Of a DNA stretch of 64,000 nt, positions 10,859 to 21,091 are shown piece after piece. Made by a program: the position numbers and the translations under genes. The stretch's first letter is position 1, and each line of letters begins with the position of its first letter. Source of the DNA: Sequoia sempervirens (lineage: Eukaryota; Streptophyta; Pinopsida; Cupressales; Cupressaceae). Under the pieces are notes generated by a model. The model was not told the DNA's origin. It saw only the letters and a program-made list of their open reading frames with translations, and did no database searches. The stretch covers positions 33,832 through 97,831 of the forward strand of contig VDFB02321307.1 of assembly GCA_007258455.2 (NCBI GenBank), written 5' to 3'.

Positions 10859-12115
10859 TTTGGGTGCCCCTGGTGAAGAAGGGCGCTCACCTTTTTAGGG
10901 TACCATATGATAAGATTAGGGTTTCAAGCCTCCAGTCAAACTTCCTCACTTTTCTATCAACTTCGCAACGAATCCTCTGGCGCAGTCAAAAGATCATTCA
11001 ATCATCTGGGATTCGACGACGAACAGGAGGGATTCTCACGGAAAACAAAGTGAAGAATTTGAAAAATATCAAAAATTGACTAAGTGTTGACATTTTGGGC
11101 GCCCCAGGTGAAGAAGGGCGCCCAAATTTTTGAAGGGCCTAATTCAGCAGTTAGGGTTTGTCAAAGTGTTCAATCTCTTTACATTTTTCCCAGCTTTGCA
11201 ATGCCTGTCTTCGTCAGCATATTCAATTGGTTGTCTTCCGGAAAATTCAGATTGAAGACGAAGGTTCAGAATGAAGATTTCAGATTGGAAGACGAAAATC
11301 ATGAAAAAATGGTTAAGTATGGAGAAGATGGGTGCCCCTGGTGAAGAAGGGAACCCAAGCTTTTAGGGGGTCAAATGAATGAATTTGCAGATAAGTGTCT
11401 AACGAAATCTCTTCACAGTTGATTTAGCTTTCCAGCGAGTTATCCAGCACATCAATCGGAGTTCGCAGTCACCAGCTACGAAGAGTTGAACATAGAGTCC
11501 GACGAAGGCTAAGAACCAAAATTCAGAAGCAAACACAAAAAATCAAAAATAAACTAAGCCTAGGTGAAATGGGCGCCCAAACTTTTGAGGGGTTAAAACC
11601 CACTTTTTGGCGAAGATCGTTCCAGAAAACCCCTCCGAATTCTTCGTCAGCTTCACGATGAGCACAATCGTCAGTCAATCCGACGCTCAGAGCTCCAAAT
11701 TCGATGAGATCATCTATGGAAGAGAAGCTAATGAAGAAATTGAAGATCAGAAAAATGGCTAACACTGTGAAAGTTCGGAGCCCCTCGAAGGAAAAGGCAC
11801 CTATGATTTTGGAGGTCGAAATGAAGGATTTTGCCAAAGATGCCTCCAAAACTTCTTTCTCAGAATAAGTCAAGCTCCGACGTGAAACCTTCAGCTTGCC
11901 TGTTGGATCAATCTGCCGACGGGAAATCAGAGGCAAAGTAGCATGTCAAAATGGTGAAAAGTTGAAAATATCAAAAAATAAACTAACACTGGAAGAAGTG
12001 GGCGCCCCAGGTGAAGAAGGGCGCCCAAATTTTCATACCTTAGAGAATTTTCTGAGATTTTCAAAAAGTTTCAAAATTTCCAAGGAAGGTGGCGTCCAAG
12101 TTCAATGGAGCTGAG
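10859..12115 (+). repeat. ~230-bp degenerate tandem array with paired GGCGCC palindromes (U3, 5' LTR)
   Basis: Units begin at about 10859, 11097, 11328, 11560, 11775 and 11998. Most open with GGGCGCCC(C), a spacer close to TGGTGAAGAA, then GGGCGCCCA, and continue through a degenerate body rich in CTTCGTCAGC, CGACGAA and AAAAAT.AAC-like words. GGGCGCCC is its own reverse complement, so each unit starts with two palindromes ~20 bases apart. Some copies are decayed (GGGTGCCC, GGGAACCC). Confidence 0.8.
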
Positions 12116-12924
12116 TTTTAGGGTTTTGGAAATAAAAGCAAAGAAAGCAAAACCTAATCCAAAGCTCTAAAGTCTATTTAACATCATTCTTTCATGTATT
12201 TTTCATTATTTTTGCAGGTAGCATCCAGAGGAGAAAGTTGGAGCAGCAAGTTTGAAGAATTTTTGTGATTCAAGAATCCATCTTTGCTGGTTTTGCATCA
12301 AATTTTTCAAATCAGCAAGCATAAACCCTTGCTTTTTCAAGCTTTTTGTTCCAGAAGATCGAATTTTTCAAGCAGAAGGCCAAGGCTTTCCATTTTTCTG
12401 TCATCTGGGTCTTTTTGCCTTAATCTTCTGAAGAATTTTTCTAGAACTTCATCAAGTTGCAGCAAGTGCTTTTATTTTGCATGTCAGTGAAAACCTCAGT
12501 GCATTCAAATTTCAACCATCTGGGTCCTTTCCAATCAGTCTTCTGAAGAAAACCCATATTGCACCTTTTTTCAAGAAAGTTCAAAATCTAGGGTTGGCTA
12601 CTTTTTTGATCAATCGTCAAGGTTTTTCAAATGCAATCATTTGGGTCCATTTCTATTCATATTCTGAACAAAACCCAGATGCTAGCTTTTTTTAGGAAAA
12701 ATTGAAGAAATTAGGGTTTGCTGCTTTTTCAGGCAAAATTCAAAATTTTCAAAAATGGACGATCTAGGTTGTCTTGCAACGAATTTCTGAGCAAAACCCA
12801 TATCTAAAAAAAAATTCAAAAAATTTGTCCGTTGGAGCAAGAAAATTAGCATTCTAAAAATAGAAATTGCTCAAGACTTGTCTGAACCTAGGCGAGTTTA
12901 TAGTCATTCTTCGAGCTTTCCGAA

Positions 12925-13548
12925 ATGGAGTACACTCCCAATGCTTTCAAGACTGAATCAACTCTCTACCACGATTACATCAAAACAGCTGAGACAGACT
13001 TGCATCACATCAAGCCGGTGTTCGATCTACATGCCTTGGAGAGCGCAGGAAACACCTCAATCAGAAACCTGGGACATTCTGGACTTCTCACAGCAGCATC
13101 TATTCCTATATCAGTTCAGAGTCTTGAGTTCGTAATCCCTTTCATCAAACATTACAACCCGGCTACTAGGGAGATCCAGTCAACAGACGATAGATTGATT
13201 TGCAGTCTAAAGCCTAATATGATCGAGAAGTTTTTTTCCATTCCCCCATGGCCTGAAAGCGTTACTCTCTCAAAGGGTGAATGTGAAAGGAGATGGAATA
13301 TGCACAAAGATAAATATAGTAAGAAGATTGTACTGAAGTGAACGAAAGAAAAACATCAGACTCTGCCAAGTCATATTTTGATGATGTCAGCAAAGTTTGA
13401 GAAAGCGGCCTATGAGGTCGAAGATTTATTGAGATCTATTGCAGATGCTGAAGATATCCTAGAAAAGCGATGCTTTGCTGTTGATGGCATAGATGCATCG
13501 AACCAGGATACAATCTCTAACTTCCTAGCGGATGTGATCGAGCTTTAA
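12925..13548 (+). pseudogene. Unknown 208-codon ORF inside U3, one internal TGA (5' LTR copy)
   Basis: From an ATG at 12925 the frame runs to a TAA at 13546-13548, broken only by a TGA at 13339-13341. The first part is 138 residues with mixed, globular-looking composition: an N-terminal YHDYIKTAETDLHHIKPVFD segment, SIPISVQSLEFVIPFIKHYN, then ICSLKPNMIEKFFSIPPWPE and ECERRWNMHKDKY. After the stop, a 68-residue acidic helical-looking tail follows (KFEKAAYEVEDLLRSIADAE). I do not recognise the family. Seven base differences separate this first part from the 3' LTR copy and six change the residue, so there is no sign of selection on the protein since insertion. The same TGA is in both LTRs, so it predates insertion. 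It could be a captured plant gene fragment or an old retroelement ORF. Confidence 0.6.
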
Positions 13549-13786
13549 AGTAGCTTTCTTCTAGAAGCTTTCTTTCCCGCTTTCTTTCTATTCTTGGAAT
13601 AATTATTATCCATTCTTTGAGAAGAGAAAGAAGATAAAATGTAATAGTTGGTGTTTCCTACTTTTTCTGCTCTCTAGGGTTTTAGATGTTATCTTCTTTC
13701 TAGATTTAGTAATAAAGCTTGCTTGCTAAGCAAACCCTAGATTGTGAAAGCAAGGAGATTTTAGGGTTCCTTACTCCTCTGCTTCT

Positions 13787-13795
13787 CTATAAATA
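13787..13795 (+). promoter_or_regulatory. TATA box of the 5' LTR
   Basis: CTATAAATA lies about 700 bases before the LTR end and is conserved at 24067-24075 in the other LTR. It is the best candidate promoter for the element; transcription would begin about 25-35 bases downstream. Confidence 0.6.
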
Positions 13796-14500
13796 AGAGC
13801 CTTTGCTCATTTAGTTTCTTTAACCATGCTAGTGAGAACAAAACACTGAGCCTATTGTGCCTTCTATTTGTTACTCAAGTATTGTTCAATTGTGTTGTGA
13901 TAAGCAAATTGTTGAGCCTCTTTAGCCAACAAGGAGTTAGTGTGATTGTTGTTTCTATTGTGTTAAGAATAATTTTGCAAGCCTCTTTAGCTGCAATTTC
14001 TTGTTCAAGGCATGTTAGAAGTGAGCTTTTTTCCAGAGATTTGAGTAATGAAATCATGAGCCTCCTTTGCCTTGGTCGAAAATCTCAGATTTTCGTTATT
14101 TATGTTCTACTTTTATGATCTAGATTTCAGCTTACATTGAAGTGTGTAGATGTTTGTTGGAATAGAGTTTATCAAAGTATTTTTTCAGAAGATCTACCTT
14201 GTTAATTTCTAACTTCTCTTGCTCTGCTATTACTTGAGAGGTTAGGAACGTCTTTAGTTTAAGTTAGTCATAGTTGAACTTCTTATATTAGAAAATCTCA
14301 GCTGCGGCGTTTGTGTTTAAAAAACCTTGTGCTCTAAGCTGATTAAAAAGATAGGCAACTTAGTTTTAGTTTACTTTCTTTCAAACACCATTAGCAATAG
14401 GGAGCTTCCCCTCCTAATTTGAAGAACAGTTTATCTATGCATAGCTGTCTGTTTTCAAATCCGCATTCCAGAGGTGTGAATTTAAACGCCAACAATTTTT

Positions 14501-14518
14501 TGGTGCCCATCGTGGGGC
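14501..14518 (+). other. Primer-binding site of the Tat-like element
   Basis: TGGTGCCCATCGTGGGGC lies six bases after the 5' LTR end (GCCAACA). It begins with the obligatory TGG that pairs with the CCA end of a tRNA. I did not identify the tRNA with certainty. Confidence 0.8.
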
Positions 14519-14558
14519 ACGAGGCATTAAACAACAAAGAAAGCTTAGGCTTTATGTC

Positions 14559-16135
14559 ATGGGTATGACTATCTGTCATCCTAATGGTCTAGTCGAACAA
14601 CCTGATCTTACACCTCCAGTTATCCAGCCGACTTTCCAGATAATTGAAGGGGAGCAAGTAGACATCATCAGCAGCTTAAGGAGTTTCATCTTTGAGAAGA
14701 AGGAGACCCCTGCTCAGTGGAGAAACACTGCTATTATTCTAGACCAAGAGGAAGAGAAAGTTGATATTGAAGCCGAAAGACCTGCCTTGCCATCACCCGC
14801 GTGGGACTAGACAATCCTGGCATACATAGTCTATACAAGGAGGAGAACAAGAACAAATCCACTCTTCCAAGAAGAAGTTGATCCTTTCCTTCCACACACA
14901 CATCCTACACAAGTTGGAGAATCATCCAACATTGTTCCTGAGTTTGACGCAGTTCCTGAGTTCAACACCGTACCTGTGTTCAAGGAAGAAGAATCCGAAG
15001 CGATGGGTGATAACAACAACAACGATGACAACAACAATCACAATTGGAGAAGAGATCCCCCACTACCTTGGGGTGATCATATCGGACCTTTGGCCCTAGG
15101 AGCAAATCATGAATTTCCTAAGGGTCAAGAAAGCACTTTCCATGATTCCAAGGTGATGGAAGTCAACATCCTGACGATCATCTTTCAGCCTTTTCAACGG
15201 CTTGCGCTGTTTTGCATGTAGCTCATTAAGATATTGCTATATGTCTCTTTGTTGAGACACTCGCGGGAGCTATTGCCGAATGGTTCAATCACTCAGAGCC
15301 TGGTTGCATAACCAACTGGAACACTGTGACTAAAAAGTTTCTTGCAAGGTTCAAACCAACAGAAGATAGCCACTAGTTATTCGCTCATTTATCAAATTCA
15401 AAGAAGGAGGACAATGAACCAATGAGGGAGTTTGTAGCAAGGTTTAACCGCCTGGTTACTCGTCTTTCATATACACTCAATCCATCACCTGAGATCCTGT
15501 TAAGAAGTTTTGTCAATGCACTTCGATCAGAGATAACTTTTATCTTGAGATCAGCCCATGAGACGGAACTGGGAGAAGCACAACAAGGTGCAATAGAAAT
15601 TGAAGATAACATGATCACTTCAAGAAAGATCAGAGGAGATGCTATTAGGCCTTTGGTTCAAAGTTTCGCTGATCCATTACTTCAAAGGGTTGCAAATGAA
15701 GTAACTATTCTCAAGAGGCAATTGCCACTCCAGCCTACACCTCTTGCTCAAGTTGCACCAGCACCTGCTTTGCCCGCACCACAGTAGCCTTATCAACCTC
15801 AGTAGCCGTATCAGCCAAGGAGAAATAAATTTCAGCCTTACAACAATTACAGGCCACAAGGACCACCTCCACCAAGGCAAGCAGCTGACAATACACAAAA
15901 TGTTGTGTTTTTCTCTTTTCATGATTCCACTGAACATACCGGTACCTCTTGCCCCGAAAATGTTAGAATGAACAAGATAATGGGATATGTGGAAGCTGCA
16001 CTTGCACCAAGTTTCATTCCAACTCCAAGTTCGAATGTTGTCTTACCTCAATCGGACAACTTCGATGGCGACTCCGCAACGGGCTACTTTGAAAGTGAAC
16101 CTGATTTTGAAGATCAAGATGAAGATATTCGTTAG
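14559..16135 (+). pseudogene. Gag polyprotein of the Tat-like element
   Basis: The leader (14559-15221) is acidic and asparagine-rich (DNNNNDDNNNHNWRRD) and sits in one frame with a stop at 14808. The Gag fold (about 15160-15700) is in a second frame: LSAFSTACAVLHVAH, IAEWFNHSEPG, WNTVTKKFLARF and EPMREFVARFNRLVTRLSY are the helices of Retrotrans_gag. A proline/glutamine-rich stretch follows with two stops at CAG-type positions (PQ-stop-PYQPQ-stop-PYQP), then an acidic tail. Stops in the Gag fold also sit where glutamine codons are expected. No CCHC zinc knuckle was seen. Confidence 0.85.
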
Positions 16136-16174
16136 TACTCTCTTGCAGTAAATCCTAAGAATCATACGACTCCT

Positions 16175-16894
16175 ATGTTCACCAGAGCTCAACATCTAAG
16201 GGCACACAAAGAAGAGGAAGAAGAGAGACTGAAAGTATCAAAAGACAAAGAAAAAGGAAAAGAAGTAGCTTCTACTTCAAATGTTAAGTCTTCTCAAGAG
16301 ACCATAAAAGTAGTTGTTGAAGACTCGTCTTCAACAAATTTTGATATTGTAGATTCCTTGATGAAGAACAAAGTGCAGATTTCTCAATTCGAGTATCTCC
16401 AAGATCATCCAGAGCAAGTGGAACGACTTCTCAAATTTGTGAAGAAAGGACCTACCAAGCAGCCCATATTGCTCGAATCATCTGTTCCGGTGGAAGACAA
16501 GCCTAAGCCCTTCTATATTTCTCTGTATATAGGGGGTTACAAATTGAGCAATTGTATCATTGATTCTGGAGCTTCAGACAACATTATGCCTCTACAAGTG
16601 ATGAATGCTCTAGGACTTTCGTGCACCAAGACAAAGGACAAATACTACTCACTGGAGTCCAAGTCAGTTTCATTGGTCAGACAATTAAAGGATGCTCAAG
16701 TGAGGTTGGCGGCTTGTCCTGAAAAGAAAATCATGATGACCATCCTAGTAGCTGACATTCCAGCAAGCTACGGGATGCTATTAAGCAGGAGCTTTTGCAA
16801 GGACCTCGGTGGAGAGATTCAAATGGATTGGTCTTCTGTGAACATTCCATTAAAGAAAGGAACTTTCAAGCTGGAACCAGAACCCAAATCTTGA
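16175..16894 (+). pseudogene. Retroviral-type aspartic protease of the Tat-like element
   Basis: It continues in the Gag frame after one stop and is open for 239 codons. A charged, lysine/glutamate-rich linker is followed by the protease: IIDSGASDNIMPLQVMNALG holds the catalytic DSG triad, and VADIPASYGMLLSRSF is the C-terminal flap and hydrophobic strand (family form YNAILGR). The catalytic residues are intact, so this domain may still be functional in sequence, though it is no longer joined to an intact Gag. Confidence 0.88.
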
Positions 16895-17860
16895 TTTGTG
16901 GTCGTGAAGTCTCAAGATCCTCAAGCTCAAGTTCTATATCAAGAAACGGGTCTTGGTATTTACGCCATGCTATCAGAGATTCCTAAAGAAAGTCAAGAGA
17001 TCGCATGCATCATAGAGAAATCAGCAGATGATCCTAAGCTATGGACTTTGTAGTTCAATGGCAGTTGTTCCACTACTAGTTCGGGAGCGGGAGTTGTGAT
17101 AATTTCTCCTGAAGGACAATTGTATCCATTTGCATATCGCCTACAATTTGAATGTACAAACAATACAGTGGAATATGAGGCACTTTTACTAGGTCTAAAA
17201 AATGCAAAGGACATGGGTATCAAATATCTTAGGGTCGAAGGTGATGTAGAGCTAGTTGTGAAGCAAGTCAGAGATCAATTCAGAGTGAAAGCATATCGTC
17301 TTCGACACTATAGAAATAGGGTGTGGAATGCAATAGATTGGTTCGAAGCTTTTGATATCAAGTACATTCCACATTTGGAAAATAGAAGAGCAGATGCCCT
17401 CACGGTATCAGCTTCACTTTTCATGCCACATTCTGACTTTCGTCAGAATGCATTTGCCATTGAGTTAATATACAGGCCAGTTGTACCTGACAATTGTGAT
17501 AATTGGCAAGTCTTTAACGATGATGAACACATCAAGGAGTTTCTTGTTATGGGAGATAATTTCAAGGAATTGTTATTTGAGGGCAGTTCATTCACTCATA
17601 GAGAGGCAGTAATAGAAGCCTCCGATACGCCAAAGGTTGTTGAAGATAAAGAAAGTCTTGAAGAATCAGATTCTGGCATAATCCAGTTGAAAGGAAATAA
17701 GATTCCCAAGGGTTTGGTTTCCTTGGAGAATATTTTTGACAGGCATGACAGATACATACAAGATCAGAGAAATTCTAGCGAAAGAACCTCAGCTGAATAT
17801 CAACAAGTGAATATCGGAACAGTTGACAAGCCTAGACTTGTTAATCTGGGTACATGTTGA
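16895..17860 (+). pseudogene. First RNase H (RVT_3 type), placed between protease and RT
   Basis: The RNase H fold spans about 17030-17420. Landmarks are FNGSCSTTSSGAGVVI (first strand), CTNNTVEYEALLLGL (catalytic glutamate helix), VEGDVELVVKQV (aspartate) and NRRADAL (final aspartate). The first catalytic residue is asparagine (FNG, family FDG) and a TAG precedes it, so it is inactive here. The shape matches the plant RVT_3 RNase H added to Tat-group elements. After it comes a ~110-residue linker with LKGNKIPKGLVSLENIF, also present in the element at 25-31 kb, so the arrangement is inherited. Confidence 0.82.
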
Positions 17861-18300
17861 ACTACAGAGGAAAGTGAGAGGTTCATCTCTTTGTTTAAGC
17901 AATATCGGGATGTCTTCGCCTGGTCATATGAAGATTTGAAAGTTTTTACACCAAGAGAATTGTCTCACACAATTCCTCTTCAACCTGAAGCAAAGCCCTT
18001 TAGGCAAAAGCAATGACACTACAATCCGCGGATTCAAGACACCATCTACGCGAAGATCACTTTTCACATCTGGGGAAAGTCTTCGAGAGATGCAGATATC
18101 ACAAAATATCGATGAATCCCAAGAAGTCTATCTTCATGGTGACGGAAGGCAAGTTGCTTGGTCATATTGTCTCCAAGGAGGGAACACAAATTGACCCAAA
18201 TCGGGTTGAAGCTATCAGAAGTTTGTCTCTTCCAACAAGTAGAACAGGGGTACACTATTTCTTTGGTAAAGTAAATTTCATACGAAGATTTGTACCAGAT
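17861..18300 (+). pseudogene. Reverse transcriptase with the catalytic core deleted
   Basis: The N-terminal edge is present (RFISLFKQYRDVFAWSYEDL, then the HTIPLQPEAKPFRQK strand), followed by a stop. At about 18025-18045 the sequence jumps to the thumb (HLGKVFERCRYHKISMNPKKS, KLLGHIVSKEG). The region that should contain the WVSNLV strand, the DFR motif and the YxDD catalytic loop is missing, so no DNA synthesis is possible. Comparison with the relative at 28545-29380, which keeps these blocks, shows what is lost. Confidence 0.85.
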
Positions 18301-18699
18301 TTTTCTAAGTTGACTAAAGATATATATGCTATGATGAAGAAGAAGACAATTTTTAAATGGACGAAAGAAGGAAAAAGGGCATTTGCAGCAATAAAAGAAG
18401 CCATTAGTCAAGCTCCAGTGCTAGTCCATCCCGATTTTGAAAAAGAATTTATCCTTTATTGTTATGCATCAGAGCATACTCTGGCTGCCATCCTAACACA
18501 GAAGCTAAATGAAGAAACGAAATCTCCAATAGCTTTCATGAGCTGTAGTTTCAAGGATAGCGAATCAAGATACTCTCAGATTGAAAAGAATGCCTATGCG
18601 GTGGTTCGAGCTATAAAGAATTTCAGATTTTATATCTTAAATTCTCACACCATTGTGTATGTCACGGATCCAACAGTGAAAAGTGTGTTAACTCAATAG
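18301..18699 (+). pseudogene. Second (gypsy-type) RNase H
   Basis: This is an open stretch in the RT frame. WTKEGKRAFAAIKEAISQAP leads into LVHPDFEKEFILYCYASEHT (the usual DAS first aspartate reads YAS here), then SYRYSQ-like SRYSQIEKNAYAVVRAIKNF (catalytic glutamate helix) and YVTDPTVKSVL. It is the standard gypsy RT-linked RNase H. It ends at a TAG (18697-18699), probably from CAG. Confidence 0.82.
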
Positions 18700-18702
18700 G
18701 AG

Positions 18703-20180
18703 ATGGGCTCCAAGAGAGGTAATTGGGTCGCGAAGGTGCAAGAGTATGACTTGGAGATCAAGCCAACCAAACTCGTCTGTGGGAGAGGTCTTTGTCAGTT
18801 GATAGCAGAGGATGGAGATAAGAAGTTTCATGCCAAAGGTATTCCTCAAATTGAACCTGAAGTTAAGGAAGATCTTCCAATGGTCCTATTAATAGGGTCT
18901 TCGGGAGAATGGTTTACTGAGATATGGTATTACCTGACATATGGTGATTGTATGAATCACCTGAACAAGCAACAAAGGAGAATGCTTAAGCTAAAAGCAC
19001 AGAATTATGTAATCATCAGCAATGTTTTGTACAAGCGGGGTCTTGACGGAACATTCTTGTTGTGTGTTACCAAAGATCAACAATGGCACTTGCTTGAAGC
19101 CTTCCACAATCAAGCATGCGGTGGTCACTTTTCTTCAAAGGTGACAACTTTTAAAATCTTGTGGGCACAGTTCTTTTGGCCGACCATGTTCCGAGATGCA
19201 TATGAGTGGGTACACAAATGTCAGTTGTGTCAGCAGTTTGTTGGCAAGGCGAAGTTAGCAGCCGCTCCTCTCAGGCCAGTTGTTATAGACGCTCCATTCC
19301 AACAATGGGGTTTAGATTTTATTGGTCCTATCAACCCACGTTCCAGCAAGGGGCATATTTATGTCCTTACAGCCACTGATTATTTCACAAAATGGGTTGA
19401 GGCCATTCCCACCAAGCGAGCAACGTCTGAGGTCGTGTGTGAGTTCTTGAAGGAAAACATTGTCACACGCTTCAAAGTGCCTCACAAAATTGTGACAGAT
19501 AATGCAACATGTTTCTCATCAGAGGAGCTAATGGAGTTCTATTTTGATCATAGCATTACATTATCTCATTCATCAGATTATTACCCATAGGGTAATGGAC
19601 AAGTTGAATCGTCGAACAAGAATATTGTCACAATCATCTGCAAGTTGGTTGATTCCAGTCAGTGAACTTGGCACAAGAAACTTTATGATGCTCTTTGGGC
19701 CGATAGAATTACTCCGACGAGAGCCATTGGTACCTCACCCTTTATCCTCCTACATGGTATAGAAGTAATGATACCTATCATGTTAGAGTTGTCTACCTTG
19801 CAGCTGGCGACCACAGTTGAAGATGGAGAATTTATAGATCCTATTCAGAAGCGTATCATGTACCTGACTAAGCTTCAAGAAGAAAGGGAAGAGGTAGTAG
19901 ACAGAATCACTTAGCACCAAGAGCGGGTGAAGAAATTTTTTGACAAGAAAGCTCGCCAATGAGATTTCAAGGTTGGAGATCAAATCCTCTTATGGGATAA
20001 GAGATATGAGCCCAAGGGAATGCACGGTAAATTTGATTCCTTGTGGTTGGGACCTTTCAAGATTCACGAGCTCGCAGGAGAGAACACCTATATTATCTCA
20101 TGCTTGGATGGAAGTCTCCTTCCTCTACCACATAGTGGGCAGTACCTGAAGCACTTCGTCCCTTCGGGGGTGGAGTAAGT
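18703..20180 (+). pseudogene. Integrase of the Tat-like element
   Basis: After the tether come the zinc finger (HNQACGGHFSS, then CQLCQQF) and the DDE core. The first aspartate is in GLDFIGP (about 19315), the second in IVTDNATCF (about 19495), and the glutamate in NGQVESSNK (19606-19608). All three are kept, but TAG at 19588-19590 separates the second from the third. Three more stops follow (near 19663, 19912 and 19963). All four can arise from CAG or CGA by C-to-T change. The C-terminal domain (KVGDQILLWDKRYEPKG, LGPFKIHEL) is recognisable; no chromodomain follows. Confidence 0.88.
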
Positions 20181-21066
20181 TCTCAAAACAATCTTTGTAA
20201 ATATTTTTCATTATTTTTTCGTAATGTGTTTCCCCTTTCCGTGACGTTTTTGTTATGTTGTATTTCCCCTTTCCGTAACAGTCATGTCGTGTTTTAGGTG
20301 ATTAAGAGTCTTGTTTTAGGTGATTTGTAGGAAAGTCCAACTATTAGGTGAATATTAGGAAGTCCGGTTATAGGTGATTAAGGAATGTCTTGCAAAATAG
20401 GTGATTAGGAAATGATATTGACTTCGATACCCAATGGACAAGGCATTGGTCTAAGCTCAAACTCCAGAGATTATATGGTTCTCCTATGCCGTAAGTATCC
20501 ACCATGGTCCCCAAACAGAGCCAATGTTGTACCCCAAAATTAAAATTTTTGTTACACTTAAATATTTTGAAGAAATGAGTAAAAGTCTTGTCAAATCAGT
20601 CAAAAAGGTCAAAATTTGGGTGTGTGTGTCTTGCATGAGGGGTTAAAACGTAAATTTTTTAAAATCTGATGATCTAGGTCTGCTAAGAGCAGCTTAATCA
20701 ACAAAATCCAGATCTCAGTTTTTCATCCCTAAATTTTAGGAAAACTGCTATTTTTAGAAATTTTCTCGAAATAGTAATGTTTTCTGGGTTTTTCTAGGTT
20801 TCTTTCGAAACGGATACTAGCAAAATTTTCTAAAAATAGAAAGGTGGTCCATTAGGGTTCAAATTGATTTTTATTGGCTCAAATCTCGCCCACATTAGAC
20901 TGGTGCAGTCAGAATCTCAAAAGATCAGTTTTTCCCTAGTGGGTCTATTTTGCTTTTTCAGAAGCATATCAAGAGCTCCGAGGTCATTAATGGAGGTCAG
21001 TCAACTGTCAGGCATTAGATTCAGCATTCAGAACATTCAACAGAAGGTGAAATGATGAACATGCGT
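20181..21066 (+). other. 3' non-coding leader of the Tat-like element with short repeats
   Basis: This 0.9-kb stretch lies between integrase and the purine tract. It contains TTTCCCCTTTCCGT twice (about 20230 and 20263) and a group of TTAGGTGATTA-type words (20291-20414). Nothing in it looks coding. Confidence 0.6.
20291..20414 (+). repeat. Five short degenerate TTAGGTGATTA repeats
   Basis: Variants of TTAGGTGATTA occur at about 20292, 20314, 20343, 20360 and 20397, separated by partly similar text (GGAAAGTCC, GGAAGTCC, GGAATGTC). Confidence 0.65.
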
Positions 21067-21091
21067 AAAGAATGAGAAAGAAAGTGAAAAA
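21067..21091 (+). other. Polypurine tract of the Tat-like element
   Basis: A 25-base run of A and G with two T interruptions ends directly against the TG of the 3' LTR. Its position confirms that the LTR starts at 21092. Confidence 0.8.

Larger units (their letters stand above)
10832..14494 (+). repeat. 5' LTR of the Tat-like element
   Basis: It starts TGAAGAAAA and ends GCCAACA. U3 holds about six degenerate ~230-bp units (10859-12115), a stretch ending in a pyrimidine-rich run and CAG near 12220, and a 208-codon ORF (12925-13548). A TATA box (CTATAAATA) is at 13787-13795, so R would start near 13820 and the rest is R/U5. This copy lacks 20 bases present in the 3' LTR at about 21833-21855. 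Confidence 0.93.

Noticed and set aside
11523..11936. 137-codon minus-strand frame in the U3 repeat array, also partly open at 21814-22152
   Set aside because: It lies across repeat units and LTR similarity alone keeps it in both copies; composition is not protein-like across unit boundaries.
13855..14118. 87-codon plus-strand frame after the TATA box in both LTRs
   Set aside because: Falls in R/U5, with cysteine/serine-rich text and no motif; it is shared only because the LTRs are near-identical.
20524..20545. TGTTGTACCCCAAAATT as the start of the 3' LTR
   Set aside because: Not found in the 5' LTR, and the purine tract plus the shared TG lie at 21067-21092.
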